Source of the DNA: Variovorax sp. YR216
Lineage (GTDB): Bacteria; Pseudomonadota; Gammaproteobacteria; Burkholderiales; Burkholderiaceae_C
Length of the DNA stretch: 64,000 nucleotides
Direction: 5' to 3'
NCBI RefSeq assembly: GCF_900107745.1
Contig: NZ_FNRO01000002.1
Span: 1 to 64,000, forward strand
Position numbers and translations under genes: made by a program. Within the stretch, counting starts at the first letter, position 1; each line of letters opens with the position of its first letter. The notes under the pieces are model-generated. The model worked only from the letters and a program-made list of their open reading frames with translations. It was not told the DNA's origin and searched no databases. This document shows positions 20,401 through 30,264 of this stretch, piece by piece.

Positions 20401-20404
20401 TCAA
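14447..20404 (-). CDS. Bacterial alpha-2-macroglobulin with thioester motif
   Basis: 1985 residues if translation starts at TTG 20404. That start is preferred because GGAG lies 8 bases before it and a classic signal peptide follows (TSRCFAALALAFGALSAHA); no ATG is suitably placed. An N-terminal MG1-type domain is followed by macroglobulin repeats, a bait-like region and the thioester domain with YPYICLEQKASKS, putting the reactive cysteine at about residue 1493 in the C-L-E-Q order of active family members. The signal peptide lacks a lipobox, so the protein should be soluble in the periplasm, unlike the lipoprotein YfhM type. The family traps attacking proteases and is linked to PBP1C. Confidence 0.92.
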   Translation of the reverse strand: MNTRKTSRCFAALALAFGALSAHALQIASLTPQGEVARIRQVVARFDQAAVNFGDPRAPAPLTVSCTDAQAGKGTGRWTGEKQWVFDFESDLPPGVRCTVTRVDGFKSASGSALTGPERYQFNSGGPFIRNWQPSYGKIDEQQLFMLELNGAAAPQSLQDNVWCSADGIGERIPVRLVEGEQRNALLKVLGRDRDAAKEPGRFVTLQCNRTLPPGGRVQIVYGKGVATPSGVANNVERRLTFEVREPFAVSFTCERENAQSACLPLRPMALRFNASVSRQLAAQITLKGGGKELKPKFEDSTANADALVDGVSFAPPFPEQTQFTIELPAKFEDSSGRMLASPGSFPMKVATGAMPPLAKFAASPFGVLERLAEPGGVALMPVTVRRVEPALQVQALTPGKVSDLNPRSDAEIIAWFRKVRRYDNNYTVSRKSAARDVKGSLPKVIDKDERDNVQTRMLSLLGGQGGVRTLDMPRSESGDPRPFEVIGIPLTPGFHVLEIASQKLGDALLDERYGGGRTMYVRTTALATNLAVHFKLGRENSLAWVTTLDKGKVVPKASVRVSGCDGKEIASGTTDADGIARFASLPVNPPSCSNDEEYSADAYFVSARAKDADGVEDLAFTWTDWQRGIEPWRFNVPTSQEAEPDRVAHTIFDRTLLRAGETVSMKHMIRTQTRSGFGLPTSQPDTMVVTHVGSGQQFTQPLKWRRTATGGLSGENTFEIPPAAKLGLYEVELRNGSGASRDTERNYSTGQFRVEEFRLPVFEGRISPSDKNPLVAATAVPVDVQINYVSGGGAGSLPVRVSAMVRGKSLSFPDFEAFSFSPPRKEGAATGNAEDAESPADDARVVADKLPLTLDRNGAGKVTIDKIPPARFTPRELLLEASYADPNGEIQTLRSTQTLWPAGVIAGIKTEGWVSTSQKLRFQAVALDLAGKPREGATLNVRAIARITTTSRKRMVGGFYTYDNKTETKEIGTVCSGKSDVRGLLLCEAELKEPGEIELIAIASDKEGRESRASSTVYVTRQGELWFGGEDHDRIDVLPEKKNYQPGEVAKFQVRSPFRFATALVSVEREGLIETHVVKLNGQDPTVSLQIKPEWGPNVYVSVLALRGRLREVPWYSFFTWGFRAPREWWTAFWYEGKEYVAPTALVDLSKPAFRLGLAEIRVGTQAHQIDVKVASDKPSYPVRGKAQITITGKLPDGKPAAGAEVALAAVDQALLELMPNESWNLLEAMLQRRSWGVSTSTAQMEIVGRRHYGRKAVPAGGGGGKSPTRELLDTLLMWNPKIVLDGNGQATVTVPLNDALTTFRIVAVADSGVGLFGTGQTSIQSAQDLQIISGLPPLVREDDQFRAQITLRNTTQKDMKVEATPRATLLALEPQTIDIPAGEAREIAWMVTAPAQLAQLRAEAILWEIEAHDTVSGARDALKVRQRIVPAVPLTVQQATLAQIDGPFTLDVAAPADALPGRGGVRLSLQPKLAEGLGGVRDWFAAYPYICLEQKASKSIGLRDGKGWQTVVAQLPSYLDGDGLANYFPPRDGEANRGSDILTAYLLAATNEAAALDPAFALPDAARAPMEQGLIAFVEGRIQRDFWSPRKDLDVRKLAALEALSRYGKAQGRMTGSITIAPNQWPTSAVIDWINILRRVQDVPQRQQRQDEAMNVLKARLNYQGTRVAFSTEQDDHWWWLMANGDVNTARLLLTVMDDPAWKDDIPKLANGFIGRQQKGAWLTTNANLWGGLALEKFSKKFESAPVTGVTAASLGGAKAQVDWSKVERVKTTDASGAPNQTTAFGAPASPGNLRNNSMFIPWPAAPAAHDTLLVTQTGSGKPWLTLQSVAAVPLKASFVAGYAIKRTITPVEQAVPGIYTRGDVLRVSLEVDASTDMTWVAITDPVPAGAAILGTGLGRDSQIATQGEKRAGGGWLAFEERSFEAFRSYYGYLPKGLTRVEYTVRLNNVGEFAMPPSRVEALYAPEMFGEAPNPRIKVEAPK

Positions 20405-20489
20405 CGAGGCTTCTCCTTCGGCCGGAAGGGTAGCGCATGGCCGTCGCGCGTCTCTGGCACGCGATGTGCCTCCACTATGATCGATCGAT
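20405..20489. promoter_or_regulatory. Divergent intergenic region between alpha-2-macroglobulin and GT4 genes
   Basis: 85 bp that must hold start signals for both directions. The ribosome-binding site of the minus-strand gene is visible (TCTCCTT, 20412-20418 on the plus strand). On the plus side, TATGAT (20476-20481) is a good -10-like hexamer only 9 bases before the GT4 ATG and no Shine-Dalgarno sequence is present, so a nearly leaderless message is possible. A short self-complementary ATCGATCGAT tract overlaps this spot. Confidence 0.4.
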
Positions 20490-21731
20490 ATGAAACTGCT
20501 GTTCAGCCACCCCGCCGGCAACCAGAACGTTCGTGCCATGCTCGATGGTCTGCAGCGGGAAGACATGCTGGCGCGTTTCGCCACCACCTTCGCCGCCCGG
20601 GAAGACAGCCCGCTGCTCAGGCTGGTGCCGCAGAAGCTCGGCAAGGAGCTGCTCCGCCGTCGCTTCGACGTTCCCCCCGAGAAGATCCTGCAGCATCCCT
20701 CGCGCGAGTTCGCCCGCATGATCTGCTTCCGGTTCGGCTGGAATCACTGGGTGCGCCACGAGGAAGGCTTCGCATCGATCGACGGCGTGTTGCACGATTT
20801 CGATCGCTTCGTGGCCCGGGCGCTTCCCACCGTCCATCGCGAGCACGGCGTCAAGGCGGTCTACAGCTACGAGGATTCCGCGCTCGACACGTTCAGGCAG
20901 GCGAAGTCGCTGGGCATGCGATGCGTCTACGACCTGCCGATTTCCTACTGGGAGGTAGGGCGCCGCCTGATGGAAGAAGAAACGCAACGCCTTCCCGAAT
21001 GGGTCGGCGCGCTCGGCGGCGGCATGTGCGACACCGATGCCAAGCTGGAGCGCAAGGTGCATGAACTCGAGCTCGCGGACCTGGTCGTGGTGCCGAGCAA
21101 GTTCGTTGCCGATTCGCTGCCGGATTGGGCGTCGGGCAAGGCCCGGGTGCTCTCGCCCTTCGGCTCGCCGAGTTCCTCCGGCACCTGGTCGCGCACGGCG
21201 GAAGACCCATCGCGCCCGCTCCGGGTGCTCTTCGCGGGCTCGATGGGGCAGCGCAAGGGACTGGCCGACCTGCTGCAGGCGATGCACCTGCTGGGCGGCG
21301 AGAACATCGAACTGGTGGTGATGGGCGGGCCGCTCGAATCGCTCGATTTCTATCGCAGGCAGTATGCGGGCTTCACCTACGAGCCGGGCCGGCCGCATGC
21401 CGAGGTGCTCAAGCTGATGAACAGTTGCGATGTGTTCTGCCTGCCGTCGCTGTACGAAGGCCGCGCGCTCGTGATGCAGGAGGCCATGAGCCAGGGCTTG
21501 CCGCTGGTCATCACGCCGAACACCGGTGGCGAGGATCTCGTGATCGAGGGCAAGACCGGATTCCTGGTGCCGATCCGCTCGCCCGAGCAGATTGCCGAGA
21601 AGCTCGCCTGGTTCAACCAGAACCGGCAGGCGCTGATGGCGATGAAGGAGCAGGCGATCCGGCACGCCGCCAGCTACACATGGAGCAACTACAGCGCCAC
21701 CGTGATCGACGCGATCCGCGCGCTGGCCTAG
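20490..21731 (+). CDS. GT4-type glycosyltransferase
   Basis: 413 residues of GT-B fold. The C-terminal half carries the donor-binding features of the GT4 family: VLFAGSMGQRKGLADLLQAM, then LPSLYEGRALVMQEAMSQG with the E-x7-E pattern, then LVITPNTGGEDLV. The N-terminal half (MKLLFSHPAGNQNVRAMLDG) is the acceptor domain. It transfers a sugar from an activated nucleotide donor to an unknown acceptor at the cytosolic face of the membrane. It is followed 40 bp later by an OpgC-like gene, and UDP-sugar synthesis genes lie just beyond, so a role in a surface glycan is likely. Confidence 0.88.
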   Translation: MKLLFSHPAGNQNVRAMLDGLQREDMLARFATTFAAREDSPLLRLVPQKLGKELLRRRFDVPPEKILQHPSREFARMICFRFGWNHWVRHEEGFASIDGVLHDFDRFVARALPTVHREHGVKAVYSYEDSALDTFRQAKSLGMRCVYDLPISYWEVGRRLMEEETQRLPEWVGALGGGMCDTDAKLERKVHELELADLVVVPSKFVADSLPDWASGKARVLSPFGSPSSSGTWSRTAEDPSRPLRVLFAGSMGQRKGLADLLQAMHLLGGENIELVVMGGPLESLDFYRRQYAGFTYEPGRPHAEVLKLMNSCDVFCLPSLYEGRALVMQEAMSQGLPLVITPNTGGEDLVIEGKTGFLVPIRSPEQIAEKLAWFNQNRQALMAMKEQAIRHAASYTWSNYSATVIDAIRALA

Positions 21732-21771
21732 CCGCTGGCAAGGACCTGACCATGCGGCCTCCGAGGCCGGC

Positions 21772-22926
21772 ATGCCGACGATGAAACGCTATTGGGAAAT
21801 CGATGCACTGCGCGGGCTGATGCTCCTGCTGATGACCCTGACGCATCTGCCGACGCGCCTCACCGATCCGCTCGGGCAGCCCTTCGGCTTCGTGTCGGCG
21901 GCGGAGGGCTTCGTGCTGCTGTCGGCGTTCGTCTCGGGGCTCGTCTACAGCCGGGTCAGCTACAACCAGGGCGTGGATTCGATGCGGCGTGCCTTCTGGC
22001 GGCGGGCGCTCAAGGTCTACCTCAGCCAGGCCGCGACGCTGCTGTTTCTCTTCACGATCATCTCGGCGGTGAGTCTGCGCATTGACCAGCCGGCGGTGAA
22101 GAACCTGCTGTCGTTCTACCTCGCCAATCCGCGTGAAGGCTTTCTCTATTCGCTGCTATTGATCTACGAGCCGGCGCTGCTCGACATCCTGCCGATGTAC
22201 ATCTTCTTCATGCTGCTCAGCCCGTGGGTGCTGGCCTTCGCGTTGCGGCACGGCTGGACCGGCGTGATGGTCGCGAGCGCGGCGCTGTGGGGGCTGGCGC
22301 AGTTCGGCCTGAGCGAATGGCTGTACGGGCTGGTGGTGCGGTTCACCGGGCTCGACGTGCCATTTCATGAGATGGGCGCTTTCAACGCCTTTGCCTGGCA
22401 GTTCCTGTGGTTCGCGGGCCTGTGGATGGGGGCCAGCCGCAATTCACCCGATGCGCGGCCATTCCGCTTTCCGGCATCGGTGATTGCAATCGCGACCGCC
22501 CTGTTGTTCTATGGCTTCCACTGGCGACACTTCGGCATTCACGGGCAGGCACCCTTCGGTGGCGACGTCGAGCGGAACCTCCTGTTCGACAAATGGCAGC
22601 TCGGTCCGCTGCGCATCGTCAATCTCGTGGTGCTCGGCATCGTCGCGATCCAGTGGGGGCCGGCGTTCATGCGGTGGATTCCGCGCCTTCATTGGCTCGA
22701 AGCGATGGGGCGTGCCTCGCTGCCGGTGTTCTGCGCGCACCTCGTCGCGGTGCTGCTGGTCCTTGCGATCTACGGCGACAGCCAGACCGCGCGCCCCTGG
22801 TGGGGCGATGCGTTGCTGCTGGCGGTCGTGTTCTCTGGGCTCTATGCGGTCGCGCGCGTCAGCCAGTGGCTGGACGGGCGCAAGCCGAAATCGTCGGCGC
22901 CGTCAGCGCAGCCCCTGGGCGACTGA
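21772..22926 (+). CDS. OpgC-domain membrane protein (acyltransferase-3-like)
   Basis: 384 residues; a GAGG tract stands shortly before ATG 21772, and ATG 21781 is an alternative. About ten hydrophobic segments. RYWEIDALRGLMLLLMTLTH at the start, with GFVSAAEGFVLLSAFVSG next, are characteristic of the OpgC_C family, relatives of the enzyme that adds succinate to periplasmic glucans. A role in acylating an exported glycan is inferred from this family and from the flanking GT4 and SGNH genes. The last 24 bp overlap the end of the convergent SGNH hydrolase gene. Confidence 0.85.
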   Translation: MPTMKRYWEIDALRGLMLLLMTLTHLPTRLTDPLGQPFGFVSAAEGFVLLSAFVSGLVYSRVSYNQGVDSMRRAFWRRALKVYLSQAATLLFLFTIISAVSLRIDQPAVKNLLSFYLANPREGFLYSLLLIYEPALLDILPMYIFFMLLSPWVLAFALRHGWTGVMVASAALWGLAQFGLSEWLYGLVVRFTGLDVPFHEMGAFNAFAWQFLWFAGLWMGASRNSPDARPFRFPASVIAIATALLFYGFHWRHFGIHGQAPFGGDVERNLLFDKWQLGPLRIVNLVVLGIVAIQWGPAFMRWIPRLHWLEAMGRASLPVFCAHLVAVLLVLAIYGDSQTARPWWGDALLLAVVFSGLYAVARVSQWLDGRKPKSSAPSAQPLGD

Positions 22927-23655
22927 GGCATCCACGCGCGTCCCCGGCTCCGCGAGGTGCGACGCGATCACCGATTGCCAGAGGCGGTATCCCTCGTCGG
23001 TCATGTGGAGCTGATCCGCGCGGAACAGTTCGGGGCGCGGGCGACCGTCGGCGCCCAGCATCGGCGTGTAGACGTCGATGAATTCTGTGTTGGGCATGCG
23101 GCGCAGGTAGGCTGCGATCGCGTCGTTGGTCTCGCGCATCTGCGTCATGAGCTTCACGCGCGAGGGGCTCGGCTTGATCGAGATGTAGGCGATGCGTGTG
23201 TCCGGCAACTCGCCCCGCACGGTGTTGGCGAAACGGGCGAAGCTCTCGAGCACCTGCATCGGCGTGCGGTTCTCGGCGAGATCGTTGTCGCCCGCATACA
23301 CCAGCACGAGCCGGGGCTTGTAGCGCACGACGAGGTCCTGCGCGAAGAGACTGGCGTCCTCCATCGTCGAGCCGCCGAAGCCGCGGTTGATGACCACCGG
23401 CTGCTGCGGGAAGTCCTGCGCGATATGGGGCCACATCCGGATCGTGGAGCTGCCGACGAACAGCACGCCGCCGGCGGCCGGCGGCCGTTCCCTGTCGGCC
23501 GCGTCGAAGGCGCTCAGCTCCTTCTGCCACCTGGCCTTGGCCGCGACGTAAGCCGGCGTTGCCTGGTGGGGCGCGTCGGCCGGCGCGGTCTGGGCATGCG
23601 ATGCCAGCGCGGTCGCCAGCGCGAGCGAGGAAAGGACGAGGCGGAGGGTGTTCAT
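22903..23655 (-). CDS. SGNH/GDSL-type hydrolase, exported
   Basis: 250 residues from ATG 23655. The N-terminus RLVLSSLALATALASHAQ is a cleavable signal peptide, so the enzyme should be periplasmic or secreted. SGNH blocks are present: VLFVGSSTIRMW (block I serine), NRGFGGSTM (block II glycine), YAGDNDLAENR (block III asparagine) and DQLHMTDEGY (block V Asp-x-x-His). It hydrolyses esters, possibly acyl groups on a glycan. Its ATG overlaps the stop codon of ugd by one base, so it is translationally coupled to UDP-glucuronate synthesis, and its 3' end overlaps the OpgC-like gene. Acyl removal opposed to acyl addition is an attractive but unproven pairing. Confidence 0.88.
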   Translation of the reverse strand: MNTLRLVLSSLALATALASHAQTAPADAPHQATPAYVAAKARWQKELSAFDAADRERPPAAGGVLFVGSSTIRMWPHIAQDFPQQPVVINRGFGGSTMEDASLFAQDLVVRYKPRLVLVYAGDNDLAENRTPMQVLESFARFANTVRGELPDTRIAYISIKPSPSRVKLMTQMRETNDAIAAYLRRMPNTEFIDVYTPMLGADGRPRPELFRADQLHMTDEGYRLWQSVIASHLAEPGTRVDASVAQGLR

Positions 23656-25028
23656 CAGCGGCTGTTCCGCCCGATCCCCTGATAGACGATGCCGGCTTCG
23701 CGCATCGCGGCGGGCTCGTAGAGGTTGCGGCCGTCGAAGATCACCGGCGACTTCATCATCGCCTTGAGCCGGGTCAGGTTCGGGCTGCGGTAGGCCTTCC
23801 ACTCGGTGACGATGATCAGCGCGTCAGCGCCGTCCAGGGCGCTCATCGGGTCCTTGGGGGCGCAGTAGCTGATTTGATTGAGCAGCTCGGGCGCATCGGC
23901 GAAATCCAGCGCCAGCACGCGGCGCGTTTCCTCGACCGCGATCGGGTCGTGCGCCACCACGCGCGCGCCGGCGCGCACCAGCGCATCGATCACCACGCGG
24001 CTGGGCGCCTCGCGCATGTCGTCGGTGTTGGGCTTGAAGGCCAGGCCCCAGAGCGCGAAGGTGCGCCCCTTCAGGTCGGCGCCGAAATGGGCGAGCACCT
24101 TGTTCGTGAGCGCGTGCTTCTGGTCGTTGTTCACCGCCTCGACCGATTCGAGCACGCGCAGCGAATGGCCGTACTCCTGAGCGATGCGGGTCAGCGCCTT
24201 GATGTCCTTCGGAAAGCAGCTTCCGCCGTAGCCGGTGCCCGCGTACAGGAAGCTGTAGCCGATGCGTGGGTCCGAGCCGATGCCCTGGCGCACCGCCTCG
24301 ATGTCCGCGCCCACGCGGTCGGCCAGGTTCGCCAGCTCGTTCATGAAGCTGATGCGCGTGGCGAGCATCGCGTTGGCCGCGTACTTGGTGAACTCGGCCG
24401 AGCGCACGTCCATCACGCGCGTGCGCTCGTGATTGCGATTGAACGGCGCGTAAAGCTTTCGCATGGACGCCAGCGCTTCACGGCCGTCCTCGTCGTCCGC
24501 GCAACCGATGACGATGCGGTCCGGCCGCATGAAGTCCTCCACCGCGGCGCCTTCCTTGAGGAACTCGGGGTTGCTCACCACCGAGAAGCGCAGGTCGGCG
24601 CGCCCGCGCTTGTCCAGCTCTTCCTGGATCACGGCCTTGACGCGGTCGGCCGTGCCCACCGGCACGGTGGACTTGTCCACCACGACCTTGAAGCTGGTCA
24701 TGTAGCGGCCGATGTTGCGCGCGGCGGCCAGCACGTACTGCATGTCGGCGCTGCCGTCCTCGTCGGGCGGCGTGCCCACGGCGATGAACTGGACGTCTCC
24801 GTGCGCGACCGAGGCTTCGATGTCCGTCGAGAAATCGAGCCGTCCGGCATCGACGTTCGATGCAACGAGGTCTTCAAGACCCGGCTCGTAGATGGGGATG
24901 CCGCCCGCGTTGAGCGTGGCGATCTTGCGTTCGTCCACGTCCAGACAGAAGACGTGGTTGCCGAGGTCCGCGAGGCAGGTGCCGGTGACAAGCCCGACGT
25001 AGCCGGTGCCGATGATGGTGATGTTCAT
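23655..25028 (-). CDS. ugd: UDP-glucose 6-dehydrogenase
   Basis: 457 residues from ATG 25028. [20 protein letters not shown] is the NAD-binding site and [19 protein letters not shown] contains the catalytic cysteine that carries out the second oxidation step. The conserved [16 protein letters not shown] segment follows in the C-terminal domain. The enzyme turns UDP-glucose into UDP-glucuronate in the cytosol. It is followed by the SGNH gene (one-base overlap) and preceded by the UDP-xylose synthase gene with a 4-bp gap, so the three are one operon. Confidence 0.96.
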   Translation of the reverse strand: MNITIIGTGYVGLVTGTCLADLGNHVFCLDVDERKIATLNAGGIPIYEPGLEDLVASNVDAGRLDFSTDIEASVAHGDVQFIAVGTPPDEDGSADMQYVLAAARNIGRYMTSFKVVVDKSTVPVGTADRVKAVIQEELDKRGRADLRFSVVSNPEFLKEGAAVEDFMRPDRIVIGCADDEDGREALASMRKLYAPFNRNHERTRVMDVRSAEFTKYAANAMLATRISFMNELANLADRVGADIEAVRQGIGSDPRIGYSFLYAGTGYGGSCFPKDIKALTRIAQEYGHSLRVLESVEAVNNDQKHALTNKVLAHFGADLKGRTFALWGLAFKPNTDDMREAPSRVVIDALVRAGARVVAHDPIAVEETRRVLALDFADAPELLNQISYCAPKDPMSALDGADALIIVTEWKAYRSPNLTRLKAMMKSPVIFDGRNLYEPAAMREAGIVYQGIGRNSR

Positions 25029-25032
25029 GAAT

Positions 25033-26016
<984 letters not shown>

Positions 26017-26024
26017 TCCTTGAA

Positions 26025-26870
26025 TCAGATCTGGGGTTGCTGTTGCTGGCGCTTTTCGTACATCTTCGCGTCAACCAGCATCCGGAACCAAAGGGCCTGG
26101 AAAAAGGCGAAGTAGAAGCCGGTCCTCCCGTCGAGGAAGCCGAGCCGGAACACATAACGGTAGACAAAGTAGCCGAGCGAGCGCAGGCCCGTCGGCAGCT
26201 TGTAGTAGATCTCCTTGATGAAGCGCGTTCGCTCGCGCGCGTCGCCCATCAGTCTCGGCTGAAGCACACTGCCGGATGCCGACGCGGGGCTGAGCTTCTC
26301 CTTGGCCTCGGCGTCGCTCCAGCGGTTGTGGCTCGCGATCCAGTCGGTGAGCTTGGCGGCGTTCTTGTCGTGCATGAAGCCGCGCAGCCGGCCGGCCTTG
26401 GCGGTGCTGATGAAATGCTGGTCGTAGAGCCGCGCCTCGCAGCGCCCGACACCGGAGCGAAACAGGCGCAGATGCCACGGGTTCACACCACTGAAACGCA
26501 GGCGCTTGCCCATGAAGTAGTCGCAGCGCCGGATGAGATAGGCATCGAACCCCGGCTGGCCCGAAAGCAGTGCATCGATCTCGGCGACCGCCCGGTCGTC
26601 GAGCACTTCGTCGGCGTCGAGGTGCAACTGCCATTGGTAGTCCTGCTCGATCTGCGAGATCGCCCAGTTGCGCTGGTCGCTGTAATTGGAGAACGGGCGC
26701 TGCACCACGGTGCAGCCCAGCTCTGCCAGGATGGCGGGAGTTCCGTCCGAGGAATGGGAATCCACCACGTAAACGTGAGGGCTCACCTTCTTCGCCTGGG
26801 CAACCGTTTCGCGAATGATCGAAGCGGAATTGAAGGTCAGGATGACAACGACGCAGCGGGGCTTTTCCAT
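26025..26870 (-). CDS. GT2-type glycosyltransferase, lipopolysaccharide-core-like
   Basis: 281 residues from ATG 26870 (an in-frame ATG at 26906 is less likely). GT-A fold: [20 protein letters not shown] begins the nucleotide-binding domain, [14 protein letters not shown] has the DxD-type metal site, and the C-terminal part ([20 protein letters not shown]) is the amphipathic membrane-associated tail seen in WaaE/KdtX-type transferases. It is the first gene of the operon with uxs, ugd and the SGNH gene, and may use UDP-xylose or UDP-glucuronate, which is inference from context. Confidence 0.87.
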   Translation of the reverse strand: MEKPRCVVVILTFNSASIIRETVAQAKKVSPHVYVVDSHSSDGTPAILAELGCTVVQRPFSNYSDQRNWAISQIEQDYQWQLHLDADEVLDDRAVAEIDALLSGQPGFDAYLIRRCDYFMGKRLRFSGVNPWHLRLFRSGVGRCEARLYDQHFISTAKAGRLRGFMHDKNAAKLTDWIASHNRWSDAEAKEKLSPASASGSVLQPRLMGDARERTRFIKEIYYKLPTGLRSLGYFVYRYVFRLGFLDGRTGFYFAFFQALWFRMLVDAKMYEKRQQQQPQI

Positions 26871-26988
26871 AGGCTTGGCTCGATTGCTGCTTCGACAGAA
26901 GCGCAAATCATGCCAAACTTTAGCACTACATTTTTACATTTGGGAACACGTCCGACGGATGGTGTTCCCCCTGCCTATGGCGTATTCC
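26871..26988. other. AT-rich gap with hairpin between argH and the GT2 operon
   Basis: 118 bp. GGGAACAC (26942-26949) and GTGTTCCC (26962-26969) form a perfect 8-bp stem with a 12-base loop, just downstream of argH on the minus strand. The bases after the stem in the direction of argH transcription are A-rich, not T-rich, so it is not a standard intrinsic terminator. The AT-rich bases around 26905-26941 are a likely site for the GT2 operon promoter. Confidence 0.45.
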
Positions 26989-28386
<1,398 letters not shown>

Positions 28387-28435
28387 GGGAGACGGCCGGG
28401 AGGCAATAATGGGTTGGTCACCCAGTGTTTCATTG

Positions 28436-29518
28436 ATGCGCAACCCGTCGATTTTATCGGCCACCCCTTCGCCATCGTCCAGGACGAAACCGGCTTCGGT
28501 CCCGGCCGCTTCCGTACCCGCGCCTCTGGGTTCGGTGGTTTTCGACGCCTGCCAGATCGGCGTCGTGCTGCGCGCGGTGCTTTTCGTCGAAGTCGTGGTG
28601 GCGGTCGCCACGCTGTTTCTGGCGGCCTCGCCGTCCGAATGGCTGCTGCTGGCGGCGACCGTGACGGGTGGCGCGCTGCCGGCGACCCTGCTCTGGCTGC
28701 TCGTCGGATGCGCCCTCAAGAAGCCCCTCGGCCGCCTGCCCCTGCGGGCGCAGTACGGGGCTGGCGCGCTACTCGGCGCGGTGGCGGGGCTCTACGGCTG
28801 CGGTCTGCTGCGGTTGACCGGTGTGATCGCGGCCTCTGCCTGGGTGGCGAGCGCCCTGGCCGGCGCGCTGTTCGCGAGCCTGATCGTTGCCGCACTGGTG
28901 CTGCGCGCGCGGGGGCGAACACCGGCGGCGACCACGGCGCGCCTGGAAGAACTTCAGTCGCGCATCCGACCGCACTTTCTGTTCAACACGCTCAACAGTG
29001 CCATCGCGCTGGTGCGCCACGAGCCGGCCAAGGCCGAAGCCATGCTGGAGGACCTGAGCGAACTCTTCCGGCAGGCGCTGGCGGACCCCGGCGAGTCGGT
29101 CACGCTGGCCGACGAAATCGCGCTCGCGGAGCGCTACCTCGCCATCGAGCAGGTGCGATTCGGCGACCGGATGCGCGTGCGCTGGGACCTCGACCCGGAC
29201 GCCAATTCCGCGCGCCTGCCGCCGCTGCTGCTGCAGCCGCTGGTGGAAAACGCAGTCAAGCATGGCGTGGAGCCAAGCCCCGAGGGCGCCAAGTTGCGCA
29301 TCCGCACGGAACGCCGCGGCAGCATGGTGCTGATCGAGGTCATCAACAGCCTGCCGCCGCTGCGCTGGGCCGACGAACCTTTGCCGCGCGGCCACGGCAT
29401 TGCGCTCGGCAATGTGCGCGACCGCCTGCATCTCCTGCACGACATGCGGGCGCAGTTCAGCGCCGGCCTGGACCAGAAGCACTATCGCGTGCGCATTGCC
29501 ATTCCAGCTGAACCATGA
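28436..29518 (+). CDS. algZ: LytS/AlgZ-type sensor histidine kinase
   Basis: About 360 residues from ATG 28436; ATGs at 28409 and 28385 are alternatives and the first 45 residues are Ser/Pro-rich and poorly conserved. Four hydrophobic segments (for example [19 protein letters not shown] and [10 protein letters not shown]) form the membrane sensor. The kinase region is the His_kinase family: [20 protein letters not shown] holds the phosphorylated histidine, [17 protein letters not shown] the N box and [13 protein letters not shown] the G box. It overlaps the response-regulator gene by ATGA, so the two are a coupled two-component system like AlgZ-AlgR. The signal it senses is unknown. Confidence 0.87.
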   Translation: MRNPSILSATPSPSSRTKPASVPAASVPAPLGSVVFDACQIGVVLRAVLFVEVVVAVATLFLAASPSEWLLLAATVTGGALPATLLWLLVGCALKKPLGRLPLRAQYGAGALLGAVAGLYGCGLLRLTGVIAASAWVASALAGALFASLIVAALVLRARGRTPAATTARLEELQSRIRPHFLFNTLNSAIALVRHEPAKAEAMLEDLSELFRQALADPGESVTLADEIALAERYLAIEQVRFGDRMRVRWDLDPDANSARLPPLLLQPLVENAVKHGVEPSPEGAKLRIRTERRGSMVLIEVINSLPPLRWADEPLPRGHGIALGNVRDRLHLLHDMRAQFSAGLDQKHYRVRIAIPAEP

Positions 29519-30264
29519 ATTCTCTTCGCACCTTGATCGTCGATGATGAAGCCTTGGCGCGTTCCCGGATGCGCGCGCTCCTGGCGGATTGCCGCTCGCC
29601 AGCCGCCGACATCGTCGGCGAAGCGGCGAACGGCGAAGCCGCCCTGGAGCAGCTTGGTACGCAGCGTCTCGACCTCGTGCTGCTGGACATCCACATGCCC
29701 GGCATCGATGGCCTCGAGTTCGCGCGCCACCTGCGCAGCCGGCCGGACGCGCCAGCCGTGATCTTCGTCACTGCCTATGCGGCGCACGCGGTGACGGCGT
29801 TCGAGCTCGAGGCGGTCGACTATTTGACGAAGCCGGTGCGCGTCGAACGCCTCCAGCAGGCCTTGCAGAAGGTGGCGCGCCATCTGGGCGACCGCCAGCC
29901 GGCTGCCGTGCAGGAGCCCCAGGACGTGCTGCTGATCCTCGATCGCGGCCGGACCGAGCGCGTGCCGCTGTCGGAGGTGCTCTATCTGAAGTCCGAGTTC
30001 AAGTACCTCACGGTGCGTACCGCGCAGCGCAGCCACATCTTCGATGGCTCGCTCTCCGACCTGGAGGAGCGCTATCCGAAGCGCTTCGTGCGCGTGCATC
30101 GCAACGCGCTCGTGGCGCGGGCCGCGATCCGTGCGCTCGAGAAATACGACGATGGCGAGGAGGCGGAAGGCTGGGCCCTGCGGTTGGACGGCATACCGGA
30201 ACCTGTCGTGGTGTCGCGGCGGCAGCTTCCAACCGTTCGCGAGGTGCTGAAGGAGCCGCGGTGA
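29515..30264 (+). CDS. algR: LytTR-family response regulator, AlgR-like
   Basis: 249 residues. Receiver domain in the first 120: LIVDDEALARSRMRALL holds the acidic pocket, LVLLDIHMPGIDGLEFA the phosphorylated aspartate and AVDYLTKPVRVERL the conserved lysine. The C-terminal LytTR DNA-binding domain includes EVLYLKSEFKYLTVRTA and RFVRVHRNALVARAAI. It is activated by the kinase encoded just upstream. AlgR controls polysaccharide and surface-motility genes in Pseudomonas; here an exopolysaccharide locus is only 8 kb downstream, which makes such control plausible but not shown. Confidence 0.9.
   Translation: MNSLRTLIVDDEALARSRMRALLADCRSPAADIVGEAANGEAALEQLGTQRLDLVLLDIHMPGIDGLEFARHLRSRPDAPAVIFVTAYAAHAVTAFELEAVDYLTKPVRVERLQQALQKVARHLGDRQPAAVQEPQDVLLILDRGRTERVPLSEVLYLKSEFKYLTVRTAQRSHIFDGSLSDLEERYPKRFVRVHRNALVARAAIRALEKYDDGEEAEGWALRLDGIPEPVVVSRRQLPTVREVLKEPR

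Noticed and set aside
26942-26969. Hairpin as an intrinsic terminator of argH
   Set aside because: No T-tract follows on the minus strand; the stretch is A-rich.
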